Positions 7,874 to 14,956 of a stretch of 24,586 nt of DNA are shown one piece after another. Below the pieces are notes generated by a model. The model did no database searches, was not told where the DNA came from, and worked only from the letters and a program-made list of their open reading frames with translations. How positions within the stretch are numbered: position 1 is the first letter of the stretch; each line of letters begins with the position of its first letter. The stretch comes from GCA-2687515 sp002687515 (lineage in GTDB: Bacteria > Pseudomonadota > Alphaproteobacteria > Rhodospirillales > UBA2165), in assembly GCA_030745835.1 (NCBI GenBank), contig JASLNU010000107.1, positions 1-24,586 on the forward strand. Reading direction: 5' to 3'. The position numbers and the translations under genes were made by a program.

Positions 7874-8759
7874 TTCTGTGCTCATTGGTTCCCTGGCATA
7901 CCGGGCCGAAGCGGTGGCGGCCTGGCTGCTCTACGCCGTATTTGGCCTGCTGCCGGTCGATGCGGCGTCCTGGCTGGGCAGCGCCCTCGGCCGTCTGGTC
8001 GGTCCGCATCTGCGCGTCACCCGCACCGCCCGGCGGAACCTAAAACAGGTGTTCCCCGATTTGAACGACGCCGAACTGGCGCGCATTATTTCCGGCATGT
8101 GGGACAATCTCGGCCGCACCGCCGGCGAACATCCGCACCTGGCCAAATTCCAACCCTACCGGACGGACAGCCGGGTCGAGGTAACCGGTGTCGAACATGT
8201 GGATGGGCTCCGCGACGATGGCGTCGCGGGGCTGTTCTTCGCCGGCCATATCGCCAATTGGGAGCTATCGCCGCTGGCGGTTACCGGGCGCGATGTCATC
8301 CTGCATCTGGTTTACCGGCGCGCCAATAATCCGTTTTTCGATGCCATCGTGCAGAAGGGCCGCGCCGTCCTCGGCGGCGATCTGTTCCCCAAGGGATCGG
8401 AAGGCGCCAAATCGATTCTGCGCTCGCTTCGCCGGGGCGAACACCTGGCCATGCTGGTCGATCAGAAGATGAATGACGGCATCCCGGTTCCATTCCTGGG
8501 GCGCGACGCGATGACCGCGCCCGCCGTCGCCGAACTGGCCTACCGCTACGATTGCCCGCTGGTGCCGGCGCGGGTCGAACGGCTCGGCGGCGCCCGTTTT
8601 CGCGTGACCTTCTATGCGCCCTTAAAAAAGCCCGAAAGCGGTGACCGGCAAACCGACATCGCGGCGCTGATGGGCACGGTCAACGCGATACTCGGCGATT
8701 GGATCCGGGAACGCCCGGAACAGTGGCTGTGGGTGCACAACCGCTGGCCGCCGGAATAA
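7863..8759 (+). CDS. lpxL: Late lipid A acyltransferase (LpxL/HtrB-type)
   Basis: A 298-residue LPLAT-family inner-membrane acyltransferase. It has an N-terminal membrane segment, the catalytic HxxxxE in 'GHIANWE' (about 127-133), 'VYRRANNPFFD', 'LRRGEHLAMLVDQKMNDGIPV' region, 'PFLGRDAMTAPA', and the terminal 'PEQWLWVHNRWPP' shared by the family. These enzymes add secondary acyl chains to Kdo2-lipid IVA. I chose GTG 7863 as the start because AGGGAG lies 6 bp upstream and the first residues MAISSVLIG lead into the membrane segment; the open frame extends further upstream, but that part lies inside lpxK. It is the last gene of the lipid A operon. The converging M23 peptidase stop is only 4 bp away. 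LpxL versus LpxM specificity cannot be told from sequence. Confidence 0.88.
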   Translation: MAISSVLIGSLAYRAEAVAAWLLYAVFGLLPVDAASWLGSALGRLVGPHLRVTRTARRNLKQVFPDLNDAELARIISGMWDNLGRTAGEHPHLAKFQPYRTDSRVEVTGVEHVDGLRDDGVAGLFFAGHIANWELSPLAVTGRDVILHLVYRRANNPFFDAIVQKGRAVLGGDLFPKGSEGAKSILRSLRRGEHLAMLVDQKMNDGIPVPFLGRDAMTAPAVAELAYRYDCPLVPARVERLGGARFRVTFYAPLKKPESGDRQTDIAALMGTVNAILGDWIRERPEQWLWVHNRWPPE

Positions 8760-8763
8760 TGCG

Positions 8764-9582
8764 CTATTTCATCGGCGGCACCAACAGCGCCGGATCGACC
8801 GATGTCGCGCGCAGGCGCATGCCCCAATGCAGGTGCGGCCCGGTTACCCGTCCGCTCATGCCGATGCGCCCGATCATATCGCCCTTGTTCACCCGCGTTC
8901 CCGCCGTGACCGTGATGGCGCTCATATGCAGGTAGGCCGAGCTCAACCCCAGCCCATGGTCGATGACCACCGTCTTGCCGTTGAAGAACATGCCGGGATG
9001 GGCGAAGGCGACGCGGCCGGCGGCGGCGGCGCGCACCGGCGTGCCTTCCGGCGCCGCGACATCGAGCCCAAGATGCGGCCGCCGCGGCTTGCCGTTCAAT
9101 ATCCGCGTTGAGCCGTAGACGCCGCTGACGCGGCCCCGGGCCGGCCAGGCGAAGCCGGATTGGAAAGAGGTATCGTCGCTGATGGTGGCGCGCGCGGCGG
9201 CGATGGCGGCGCTTTCCCTGGCGATGCGTTTCAAGTCTGCGGGCGAAGGCGTCACCTTGCGGCGCGGCAAACCGTCGATCCGCTGCACCTGGTAGACGCG
9301 TGTCCGGATGCCGATCTCGCGCCTGAAGATCGTTTCGCCCTTGACGCGGACTGCAAGCATCAGACGCCGGGGGGCATCCCGGCCAAAGGCGATCAAGAAT
9401 GACCCGCCCGAGGTTACCGGCACCGATTTTCCATCCAGGGTGACAACCGCGCCCTCGGGCGCGGCGCCGGTTACCAGTCCGCCCTGCTGGAATTCGCCGG
9501 CCAGCCGGACCTCGAAGGCCGCGGCGGGAGCGGCGGGCAATAACAGCAATAAAAGGGCGGGCGCGCAAAACCGGACAGCCAT
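8764..9582 (-). CDS. Exported M23/LytM-family metallopeptidase
   Basis: A 272-residue protein with a classical signal peptide (basic start, poly-Leu core, AAPAAA cleavage region near residue 22). It then has a beta-rich middle region and a C-terminal LytM domain. Zn-ligand motifs are HxxxD in 'PHLGLDVAAPEGT' and the 'GPHLHWGMRL' HxH, both intact. The domain therefore looks catalytically competent and probably cleaves peptidoglycan cross-bridges in the periplasm. ATG 9582 overlaps the xseA stop as TGATG, which supports that start; TTG 9585 would add one residue. Coupling to xseA (exonuclease VII) is a genomic association without an obvious functional link. It ends 4 bp from convergent lpxL. 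Confidence 0.9.
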   Translation of the reverse strand: MAVRFCAPALLLLLLPAAPAAAFEVRLAGEFQQGGLVTGAAPEGAVVTLDGKSVPVTSGGSFLIAFGRDAPRRLMLAVRVKGETIFRREIGIRTRVYQVQRIDGLPRRKVTPSPADLKRIARESAAIAAARATISDDTSFQSGFAWPARGRVSGVYGSTRILNGKPRRPHLGLDVAAPEGTPVRAAAAGRVAFAHPGMFFNGKTVVIDHGLGLSSAYLHMSAITVTAGTRVNKGDMIGRIGMSGRVTGPHLHWGMRLRATSVDPALLVPPMK

Positions 9583-11090
9583 CAAAGCAGCGTCCCCTGT
9601 GGATCGCCGGGCGCGTCGTCGGGCGGTTTCGCAGATTTTTTTTGCGGCTTTTGCTGGGGCTTTTGCTGGGGCTTTTTCCGGGGCTTTTTCCGGGGCTTAG
9701 GCTTTTCCGGTTTTGACGGCGCATCGCCGCTCACTTTGGTGTCGACGGCGCCGTCATGGAAATGCACGCGCCAGTCGGCGCCGGGCTCGGCGGCGGCGGC
9801 CGAGAGCACCGGATTGGCTTCGCCGTCGGTGACCAGCGCGAAGCCCCGGTCCAGCACCCGCTGGTAGGAGACGCTGTCGAGGACGCGCGCCAGGCGCTCC
9901 AAATCGGCATGCTTGATTTCCAGCACCCGGCCGAAGGCCCGGCTCCAGGCCTGGACCTTGGCCTTGAACTGATCCTGCTTGGCGGCGATCTGCCGCGCCG
10001 GGCTGATCAGGCCGGCGCCCAAGCGTTCGACCAGCGCCTTCCGGTTCTGCAACAATACATCCTTGGCCCGGGTCAGGCGCTGGGTGCGCTCATCCAGCCG
10101 CTGCTGGGCTTCCTCGACCAGTTGCGCCGGGCGCGGCAGGCGCCGGGCCAGGTTGCCCACGTCCTTCGCCGCCCCATCGAGGATACGGGCCGAGGCGCGC
10201 ATCAACCGCGAGGCGTCATCGCTCAATTGCGCCATCAGTTCGGCGCGCACCGGCACCGCCATTTCGGCCGCCGCCGTCGGTGTCGGCGCCCGCCTGTCGG
10301 AGGCGAAATCGATCAGCGTCGTGTCGGTTTCGTGGCCGACGGCGGAGATCAGCGGTATCTCGCTGGCGGCGGCGGCGCGCACCACCACTTCTTCGTTGAA
10401 GGCCCACAAGTCCTCCAGGCTGCCGCCGCCGCGGGCCACGATCAGCAAGTCCGGGCGCGGCACCGGCCCGCCGCTTGCCAGCCGGTTGAAGCCGTCAATG
10501 GCGGCGGCCACCTCGGCGGCGGCGCCTTCGCCCTGCACGATCACCGGCCAGACCAGCACATGGCGCGGAAAGCGGTCGCGCAATCGATGCAGGATATCGC
10601 GGATGACGGCGCCGGTCGGCGAGGTGACGACGCCGATGACCTCGGGCAGGAACGGCAGGTCGCGCTTGCGTTGCTCGTCGAACAGGCCCTCGGCCAGCAG
10701 TTTCTTGCGCCGCTCCTCCAACAGTTTCAGGAGCGCGCCCTCGCCGGCCACCTCCATACTTTCGATGACGATCTGGTAGCGTGAGCGCCCCGGATAGGTC
10801 GACAGGCGCCCGCTGACGATGACCTCGAGCCCGTCCTCCGGCGTCAATCCCAGGCGGCCCACGGTGCCGCGCCAGCAGACCCCGTCGAGCACCGCCTTGT
10901 CGTCTTTTAAGGACAGGTACATATGGCCCGATGCCGGGCGCGACAGGCCCGAAATTTCACCGCGCACGCGGATATGGGCGAAGGCCTCCTCGACGGTCCG
11001 CTTCAGGCTCTGCGAAATCTCGCTGACCGAATAGATCGGCACGTTGCCGGCCCCGGCTTCCATGTTGGCTAATTCGCTCGGCATGGGCAT
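9582..11090 (-). CDS. xseA: Exodeoxyribonuclease VII large subunit
   Basis: A 502-residue XseA, the large subunit of the ssDNA exonuclease VII. In order: an N-terminal OB fold ('YSVSEISQSLKRTVEEAF', 'RVRGEISGLSRPASGHMYLSLKD'), the catalytic region 'PEVIGVVTSPTGAVIRDI', 'ARGGGSLEDLWAFNEE' and 'ISAVGHETDTTLIDFASDRRAPTPTAAAE', followed by the long coiled-coil. The last about 45 residues are an unusual Lys/Pro/Gln-rich tail (KKPRKKPQQKPQQKP-like) encoded by 12-bp tandem repeats and not part of the conserved domain. The start ATG 11090 has no clear Shine-Dalgarno; M3 or M10 are alternatives. It is divergent from purD and coupled to the M23 peptidase gene. xseB is not in the window. Confidence 0.95.
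   Translation of the reverse strand: MPMPSELANMEAGAGNVPIYSVSEISQSLKRTVEEAFAHIRVRGEISGLSRPASGHMYLSLKDDKAVLDGVCWRGTVGRLGLTPEDGLEVIVSGRLSTYPGRSRYQIVIESMEVAGEGALLKLLEERRKKLLAEGLFDEQRKRDLPFLPEVIGVVTSPTGAVIRDILHRLRDRFPRHVLVWPVIVQGEGAAAEVAAAIDGFNRLASGGPVPRPDLLIVARGGGSLEDLWAFNEEVVVRAAAASEIPLISAVGHETDTTLIDFASDRRAPTPTAAAEMAVPVRAELMAQLSDDASRLMRASARILDGAAKDVGNLARRLPRPAQLVEEAQQRLDERTQRLTRAKDVLLQNRKALVERLGAGLISPARQIAAKQDQFKAKVQAWSRAFGRVLEIKHADLERLARVLDSVSYQRVLDRGFALVTDGEANPVLSAAAAEPGADWRVHFHDGAVDTKVSGDAPSKPEKPKPRKKPRKKPQQKPQQKPQKKSAKPPDDAPGDPQGTLL
9644..9691. repeat. 12-bp tandem repeat in xseA 3' end (4 units)
   Basis: Four consecutive 12-bp units at 9644-9655, 9656-9667, 9668-9679 and 9680-9691 (GCGGCTTTTGCT, GGGGCTTTTGCT, then GGGGCTTTTTCC twice). 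On the minus strand they encode the KPQQ/RKKP repeats of the XseA tail. The unit is a multiple of three, so copy-number change would keep the frame. Confidence 0.85.
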
Positions 11091-11160
11091 AATTTATGGT
11101 ACAAAACGGCCGCGGTATAGAGGCGATTGATCTTCAGTAAATCTTCGGGGGAACTTATCT

Positions 11161-12444
11161 ATGAACATACTGGTTGTCGGCGCCGGCGGCAGGGAACATG
11201 CCCTTTGCTGGGCGCTGGCCAAATCACCGGACTGCGGCACGCTTTTTTGCGCGCCCGGCAATGCCGGCATCGCCGGGGTCGCCGAATGCGTGCCGATCGG
11301 CGCCGAAAATGTCGACGCCCTGGTGGCGTTCGCGGCTGAGAAATCCATCGATCTGGTGGTCGTCGGGCCGGAAGCGGCGCTGGTCCTGGGCCTGATCGAT
11401 GCGCTGCGGGATGCCGGCATCCGCGCCTTCGGCCCCGATAAGCGCGCCGCCATCCTGGAAGGATCGAAAGCCTTCATGAAGGATCTGTTCGCCAAATATG
11501 ATATCCCGACGGCGGCCTATGGGCGCTTTACCGATTACGGCGAAGCGGTGGCCTATGTGCGCGCCCAGGGCGCGCCGATCGTCGTCAAGGCGAGCGGCCT
11601 GGCCGCCGGCAAGGGGGTGATCCTCTGCGAGACCATCGAGGAAGCCATCGACGCCCTCGGCGCCATCATGCGGGACCGCGCCTTCGGCGATGCCGGCGAC
11701 GAGGTGGTGATCGAGGAGTTTCTGAGTGGCGAGGAGGTCAGTTTCTTCGCCCTGGTCGACGGCAGGACGGCGCTGCCGCTGGTCTCGGCGCAGGACCACA
11801 AGGCGGCCCATGACGGCGACACCGGCCCCAACACCGGCGGCATGGGCGCCTATTCCCCGGCCCCGGTGCTGACCCCCGAACTGGAGGCCGAGATCATGCA
11901 GCGCATCATCGGTCCGACCATCGAGGGGATGAATGCCGAGGGTCGGCCCTATAGGGGCGTGCTTTATGCCGGGCTGATGATCACCGGGGACGGGCCAAAG
12001 GTGTTGGAATACAACGTCCGCTTCGGCGATCCCGAATGCCAGGTGCTGATGGCGCGGATGAATTCGGACCTGCTGGCATTGTTGCTGGCCGCCGCCGACG
12101 GACGGCTGGATGGCGCCGAGGTTGCCTGGCGGGACGGCACCGCGCTGGTGGTGGTGATGGCCGCCGAAGGCTATCCCGGCGCTTATCAAAAAGGCTCGCT
12201 GATCAAGGGATTGGACCGGGCCGGCGGCATCGAGGGCGTCACCGTCTTCCACGCCGGCACCGGCGCCGAGGACGGCAATATCGTCGCCAACGGCGGGCGC
12301 GTGCTGGGTGTCACGGCGCTGGCGGCGACCGCCAAGGATGCGCAAGCCGCCGCCTACCAGGCGGTGGATTTGATCGATTGGCCGGAAGGCTTCTGCCGCC
12401 GCGATATCGGCTGGCGGGCAATCGACAGGGAATCATCACACTAG
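11161..12444 (+). CDS. purD: Phosphoribosylamine-glycine ligase
   Basis: A 427-residue GAR synthetase of purine biosynthesis that joins phosphoribosylamine and glycine using ATP. N-terminal domain 'MNILVVGAGGREHALCWAL', then 'CAPGNAGIA' and 'VVVGPEAAL'. The ATP-grasp core has 'GSKAFMKDLFAKYDIPTA', 'IVVKASGLAAGKGVI', 'EEFLSGEEVSFFALVDG', 'QDHKAAHDGDTGPNTGGMGAYSPAP' region and 'VLEYNVRFGDPECQ'. Length and all motifs are standard. Start ATG 11161 is preceded by GGGGGAA at about 8 bp. The stop TAG lies inside the palindrome CTAG, which is also the stop codon of the opposite-strand oxidoreductase, so the two genes overlap by 4 bp tail-to-tail. Confidence 0.97.
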   Translation: MNILVVGAGGREHALCWALAKSPDCGTLFCAPGNAGIAGVAECVPIGAENVDALVAFAAEKSIDLVVVGPEAALVLGLIDALRDAGIRAFGPDKRAAILEGSKAFMKDLFAKYDIPTAAYGRFTDYGEAVAYVRAQGAPIVVKASGLAAGKGVILCETIEEAIDALGAIMRDRAFGDAGDEVVIEEFLSGEEVSFFALVDGRTALPLVSAQDHKAAHDGDTGPNTGGMGAYSPAPVLTPELEAEIMQRIIGPTIEGMNAEGRPYRGVLYAGLMITGDGPKVLEYNVRFGDPECQVLMARMNSDLLALLLAAADGRLDGAEVAWRDGTALVVVMAAEGYPGAYQKGSLIKGLDRAGGIEGVTVFHAGTGAEDGNIVANGGRVLGVTALAATAKDAQAAAYQAVDLIDWPEGFCRRDIGWRAIDRESSH

Positions 12445-13442
12445 GGAATCAGTAATAACGATCCGGCATATCTGCGCCCCTCCAGATCGCGGTGGGCCTG
12501 GGCGGCTTCGCTTAACGGGTAGCGCTTGCCGATCTCGACTTTGAGGACGCCTTGATCGACCAGATCGTAAAGCTCATCCGAGTACCGCTTGCGGTCGGCG
12601 GGGTCACGGATATGGTCGCTGAAGGCCGGGCGGGTGACGCTGAGCGATCCGTGCTTGGCGAGCAATAGCAGATCGAGCGGTTCCGGGTGGCCAGAGGCAT
12701 TGCCGTAATTGACCAGCATGCCGTAGCGGCGGGTGCAGTGGATGGATTTGGCGAAGGTGTCCCTGCCGACCCCGTCGAACACCGCCGCGACGCCATCGGG
12801 CGCGATGTCACGGACCGCCGCCACGAAATCCACCTCGCGATAGAGGATGGCGTGATCGAGGCCGAGGTTGCGGGCGGTATCGGCCTTTTCCGCCGAGCCG
12901 ACGGTGCCGATCACGGTGGCGCCCAGATGCTTGCACCATTGCATAAGCAATAATCCGACGCCGCTGGCCGCCGCGTGGATCAGGACTGTATCGCCGGCCG
13001 CCGGCCTGAAGTTGCGATTGATCACCATCGACGCGGTCAAGCCCTTGAGCATCATCGCCGCCGCCTGCTCGTCGCTGATCTTGCCGGGCAGCTTGAACAG
13101 GCTGGATGCCGGCAGGTTGCGCGCTTCGGCATAGGCGCCGGTATTTTCGTAGAACGGCCCGCCGACGCCGACATAGGCGGCGCGCCCGCCGACCGGGACA
13201 TCCTCGACGCCGGCGCCCAGTTGCTCGACGACGCCCGCCGCCTCGTTGCCGAGGATCACCGGAAAATCAAGCGGACCCGCGATATAGAAGCCGCCCTGGC
13301 GGACATTGACGTCGGAATAATTGACGGCGATGGCGGTATGGCGGATGCGCACCTCGCCGGCGCCCGGCGGCGGCAGTTGCATGTCCTCGAAGCTGAGAAC
13401 CTCGGGTCCGCCGTTGCGGTGAATTCTGATGGCTTTCGGCAT
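12441..13442 (-). CDS. Zinc-independent quinone oxidoreductase (MDR family)
   Basis: A 333-residue medium-chain dehydrogenase/reductase of the NADPH:quinone reductase (Qor) type. N-terminal GroES-like domain: 'MPKAIRIHRNGGPEVLSFED', 'AVNYSDVNVRQGGFY' and 'VILGNEAAGVV'. Rossmann domain: 'GDTVLIHAAASGVG' with the nucleotide-binding AxxGxxG-type turn, then 'VIGTVGSAEKADTAR'. The catalytic-zinc Cys/His residues of alcohol dehydrogenases are absent, as expected for Qor. ATG 13442 is preferred over an upstream in-frame extension because it matches the family N-terminus, although the ribosome binding site is weak. It lies 17 bp downstream of the SH3b protein gene on the same strand, so the two may be cotranscribed. 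Physiological substrate is unknown. Confidence 0.88.
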   Translation of the reverse strand: MPKAIRIHRNGGPEVLSFEDMQLPPPGAGEVRIRHTAIAVNYSDVNVRQGGFYIAGPLDFPVILGNEAAGVVEQLGAGVEDVPVGGRAAYVGVGGPFYENTGAYAEARNLPASSLFKLPGKISDEQAAAMMLKGLTASMVINRNFRPAAGDTVLIHAAASGVGLLLMQWCKHLGATVIGTVGSAEKADTARNLGLDHAILYREVDFVAAVRDIAPDGVAAVFDGVGRDTFAKSIHCTRRYGMLVNYGNASGHPEPLDLLLLAKHGSLSVTRPAFSDHIRDPADRKRYSDELYDLVDQGVLKVEIGKRYPLSEAAQAHRDLEGRRYAGSLLLIP

Positions 13443-13450
13443 TGGCGGGT

Positions 13451-13461
13451 TAGAGCGGTTC
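13451..13461 (+). repeat. 11-bp match to the MITE terminus
   Basis: TAGAGCGGTTC matches the first 11 bases, from the duplicated TA, of the terminal repeat of the element at 14219-14502, and lies at the very 3' end of the same host gene. Similarity stops there. It may be a decayed single end or coincidence. Confidence 0.3.
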
Positions 13462-14638
13462 AGTCTTCCCGGGAAAGCTGGTCCCAGGCGGCCTTGCCCC
13501 AAGCCGCATAGGCGATGGCGAGGGCGGCCTTCAGGGCGGCACCATGACTGGGCGTCTTTTTCGGCGCGATTTTGGTGCCGCTGGCGAAGGATTTGTCGTT
13601 CACGGTATCGAACGCCACCTGTTTTTTGTCTTTGTCATAGAGGACGATAACGGTCAGAACATCCTCGTCTTCCAAGGGCATGTCCCTGAGATCGACATTG
13701 ATCTGGTAGACCGCCGGTCCAGATTCCTTGTAAGGCAGTTCGGTCAGGAACATGGTCGCAGTGAAATTCAGCGGCTTGCCTTGGCGTGTGCATTCGAACG
13801 GGACGTTGTAATCGGCGGTACGCTGCAATTCGTTTTCGATCCGGCTCTTGCCCTCGAACTCGATCACGTAACCGCAGGCCGGAAGCCCGGCCGCGGCCAG
13901 GCGGCCCGCGATATTCGATTTCAGCGAACCGTCGATCAAGGGCGCCGCCATTTTAAAATAAATGAAACCGTTTTTGCCCTTGTCGGTACGTACGGCGATC
14001 CATCCGGAGCCCTTGGCGCGGCCGGTGGATTGGATCAATGAGCCTTTCTTGAAACGGCCGATCCGTTTGGACTTGGTTTCCGGGCGGCTGCGGATGTTGA
14101 TGTCGCGCAAGATCACGTAGGGCGCTTTTTCGGGAATGATGGTGACCGGCTTGGCTTTCTGCTTCGGTTTCCGCTTCGGCCTGGGTTTGGGCGTGGACTT
14201 TTTCCGTGCCGCCTGGGCTAGAGCGGTTCCGGATAGATATGAATCAATTTGATGGGAACAAATCGGTTTTCCGGGTAGGCGCGGTGCGTAGCGCGATGCG
14301 GATCCATCGGGCAAGTATCGCAACGCCCCCGGGGAGCCGATTTGACCCACCTGAGGCCGGGTGCTTTTACCCCGTGGACGTCGTCGCACATCTTTGCCGA
14401 TGCGAAGGCATCGCCATGCGACGCGCTCCTCGCCCACCTGGGACCAACGTGGGGGCAAAATCATCCCGGTCAAATGGTTCATATCTATCCGGAACCGCTC
14501 TAGTTGCTGCGCGGCGGCGGTGTATTCGACCGGCAAATAACCGCCAGCAACCGATGTCCCGGCATGCGCCGGCAAGAACAGGACCGATAGCCCGGCCGCG
14601 ACGGCGGTTAATAGCAGGAAATGTCGAATCCCCGGCAT
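13460..14638 (-). CDS. Secreted SH3b-domain protein carrying an in-frame 94-codon element insertion
   Basis: 392 residues. A signal peptide (residues 1-26, ending PAHA) is followed by a short linker, then residues 47-140, which are translated from an inserted TIR element (14219-14500). Next comes a Lys/Pro-rich linker and a bacterial SH3 domain ('YVILRDINIRSRPETKSKRIGRF...GWIAVRT', about 170-235), and last a conserved-looking but unnamed C-terminal domain with two Cys (about 250-390). Without the insert the protein would be 298 residues, with the linker reading QQLAQAARKKS. The function is probably periplasmic or cell-envelope; SH3b domains bind peptidoglycan or proteins. The upstream region overlaps an end fragment of a second element. 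No catalytic residues are recognised, and whether the 392-residue form is stably made is unknown. Confidence 0.75.
   Translation of the reverse strand: MPGIRHFLLLTAVAAGLSVLFLPAHAGTSVAGGYLPVEYTAAAQQLERFRIDMNHLTGMILPPRWSQVGEERVAWRCLRIGKDVRRRPRGKSTRPQVGQIGSPGALRYLPDGSASRYAPRLPGKPICSHQIDSYLSGTALAQAARKKSTPKPRPKRKPKQKAKPVTIIPEKAPYVILRDINIRSRPETKSKRIGRFKKGSLIQSTGRAKGSGWIAVRTDKGKNGFIYFKMAAPLIDGSLKSNIAGRLAAAGLPACGYVIEFEGKSRIENELQRTADYNVPFECTRQGKPLNFTATMFLTELPYKESGPAVYQINVDLRDMPLEDEDVLTVIVLYDKDKKQVAFDTVNDKSFASGTKIAPKKTPSHGAALKAALAIAYAAWGKAAWDQLSRED
14219..14502. mobile_element. 280-bp MITE with TA target duplication (IS630/Tc1-like), inserted in frame
   Basis: The ends are long inverted repeats: 26 bp perfect (14218-14243 against 14478-14503, beginning CTAGAGCGGTTCCGGATAG), then a further about 12 bp imperfect. 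Each end is flanked by TA within CTAG, the duplicated dinucleotide and preferred target context known for IS630-type elements. There is no transposase inside, so this is a non-autonomous derivative. Length between the TA copies is 280 bp, so the net gain is 282 bp, or 94 codons. The frame used by the host gene on the minus strand has no stop through the element. The plus strand read with the same CTA-G phase is also open, because the inverted ends encode the same entry residues (LERFRIDMN) in both orientations. Removing it restores a continuous host ORF. Confidence 0.88.
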
Positions 14639-14672
14639 GTTTCCCTATCCCCTTGCGAACGCCGTCTTACCA

Positions 14673-14711
14673 CGATCGTAGGGCTGCAAATTAGATGATA
14701 CAGGCCACTAG
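14673..14711. repeat. 39-bp dispersed repeat (element end), copy A
   Basis: The reverse complement of 14673-14711 matches 24343-24381 at 37 of 39 positions. Both begin with CTAG and TGGCCT and end in CTACGATCG. Beyond this the copies diverge. The adjacent GGCGTTCGCAAGG (minus strand, about 14652-14664) resembles the GGCGTTGCAAGG stem of copy B, so this may be an internally deleted derivative of the same element. Confidence 0.8.
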
Positions 14712-14770
14712 GTGCAAAGGAATATACCTCGGTTTCCGTAAATTCCGGCCCCAATCCCAAAATATCCCGG

Positions 14771-14779
14771 TTATCCACA
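14771..14779 (+). promoter_or_regulatory. DnaA box upstream of gcrA
   Basis: TTATCCACA is a perfect high-affinity DnaA box, 178 bp before the gcrA ATG and directly upstream of the first CTAAATATAGT repeat, whose TATAGT could serve as a -10. In Caulobacter DnaA activates gcrA transcription, which makes this site plausible. Binding itself is inferred. Confidence 0.6.
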
Positions 14780-14789
14780 GAAAAATCCT

Positions 14790-14832
14790 CTAAATATAGT
14801 GGTGGCTCTTGTTGCTATCCCCTAAATATAGT
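14790..14832 (+). repeat. Two 11-bp direct repeats (CTAAATATAGT), 32 bp apart
   Basis: CTAAATATAGT occurs at 14790-14800 and again at 14822-14832. The centre-to-centre distance is 32 bp, about three helical turns, so both lie on the same DNA face. Each is a near-palindrome (CTA-AATAT-AG) and each contains TATAGT, so they may be paired operators or two overlapping -10 regions of gcrA promoters. Confidence 0.6.
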
Positions 14833-14850
14833 AGAACCTGCAACATATTG

Positions 14851-14890
14851 GGGTTCAAGGGAATCGCGGCAAATTGCCGCTTTTGAACCC
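14851..14890 (+). repeat. Long hairpin with GANTC site in the gcrA leader
   Basis: The outer arms are GGGTTCAA (14851-14858) and TTGAACCC (14883-14890). The inner arms are GCGGCAA (14866-14872) and TTGCCGC (14874-14880) with a 1-nt loop. The left-side bulge contains GAATC (14861-14865), a CcrM-type GANTC methylation motif. The hairpin lies 66 bp before the gcrA start and has no U-tract, so it is not an obvious terminator. Confidence 0.7.
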
Positions 14891-14956
14891 AAGGGGATCA
14901 CAACATTGCGCGGATCGGCTGCCTTCGGTTCGCGATTTCAGGGGAGCTTTAATCAA

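Larger units (their letters stand above)
14639..14956. other. 318-bp intergenic region between SH3b gene and gcrA
   Basis: A divergent control region. From left to right it holds the SH3b leader with GGGGATAGGG before the ATG, the 39-bp element end (14673-14711), a DnaA box (14771-14779), two 11-bp direct repeats (14790-14832), a large hairpin with a GAATC site (14851-14890), and the GGGGAG ribosome binding site of gcrA (about 14940-14945). It is more AT-rich than surrounding coding DNA. No additional gene is supported. Confidence 0.7.

Noticed and set aside
14219..14502. Possibility that the element is an ncRNA gene or CRISPR-like repeat
   Set aside because: Perfect terminal inversion with TA in CTAG on both sides fits target-site duplication better. 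There is no repeated spacer array.
14206..14694. 162-residue plus-strand ORF across the MITE
   Set aside because: It exists because the element's inverted ends are open in both orientations. Outside the element it is antisense to the signal peptide region, so it is not a gene in its own right.
14771..14890. Chromosome origin of replication
   Set aside because: Only one consensus DnaA box and no cluster, AT-rich unwinding tract or dnaA/hemE/parAB neighbours. A gcrA control region explains it better.
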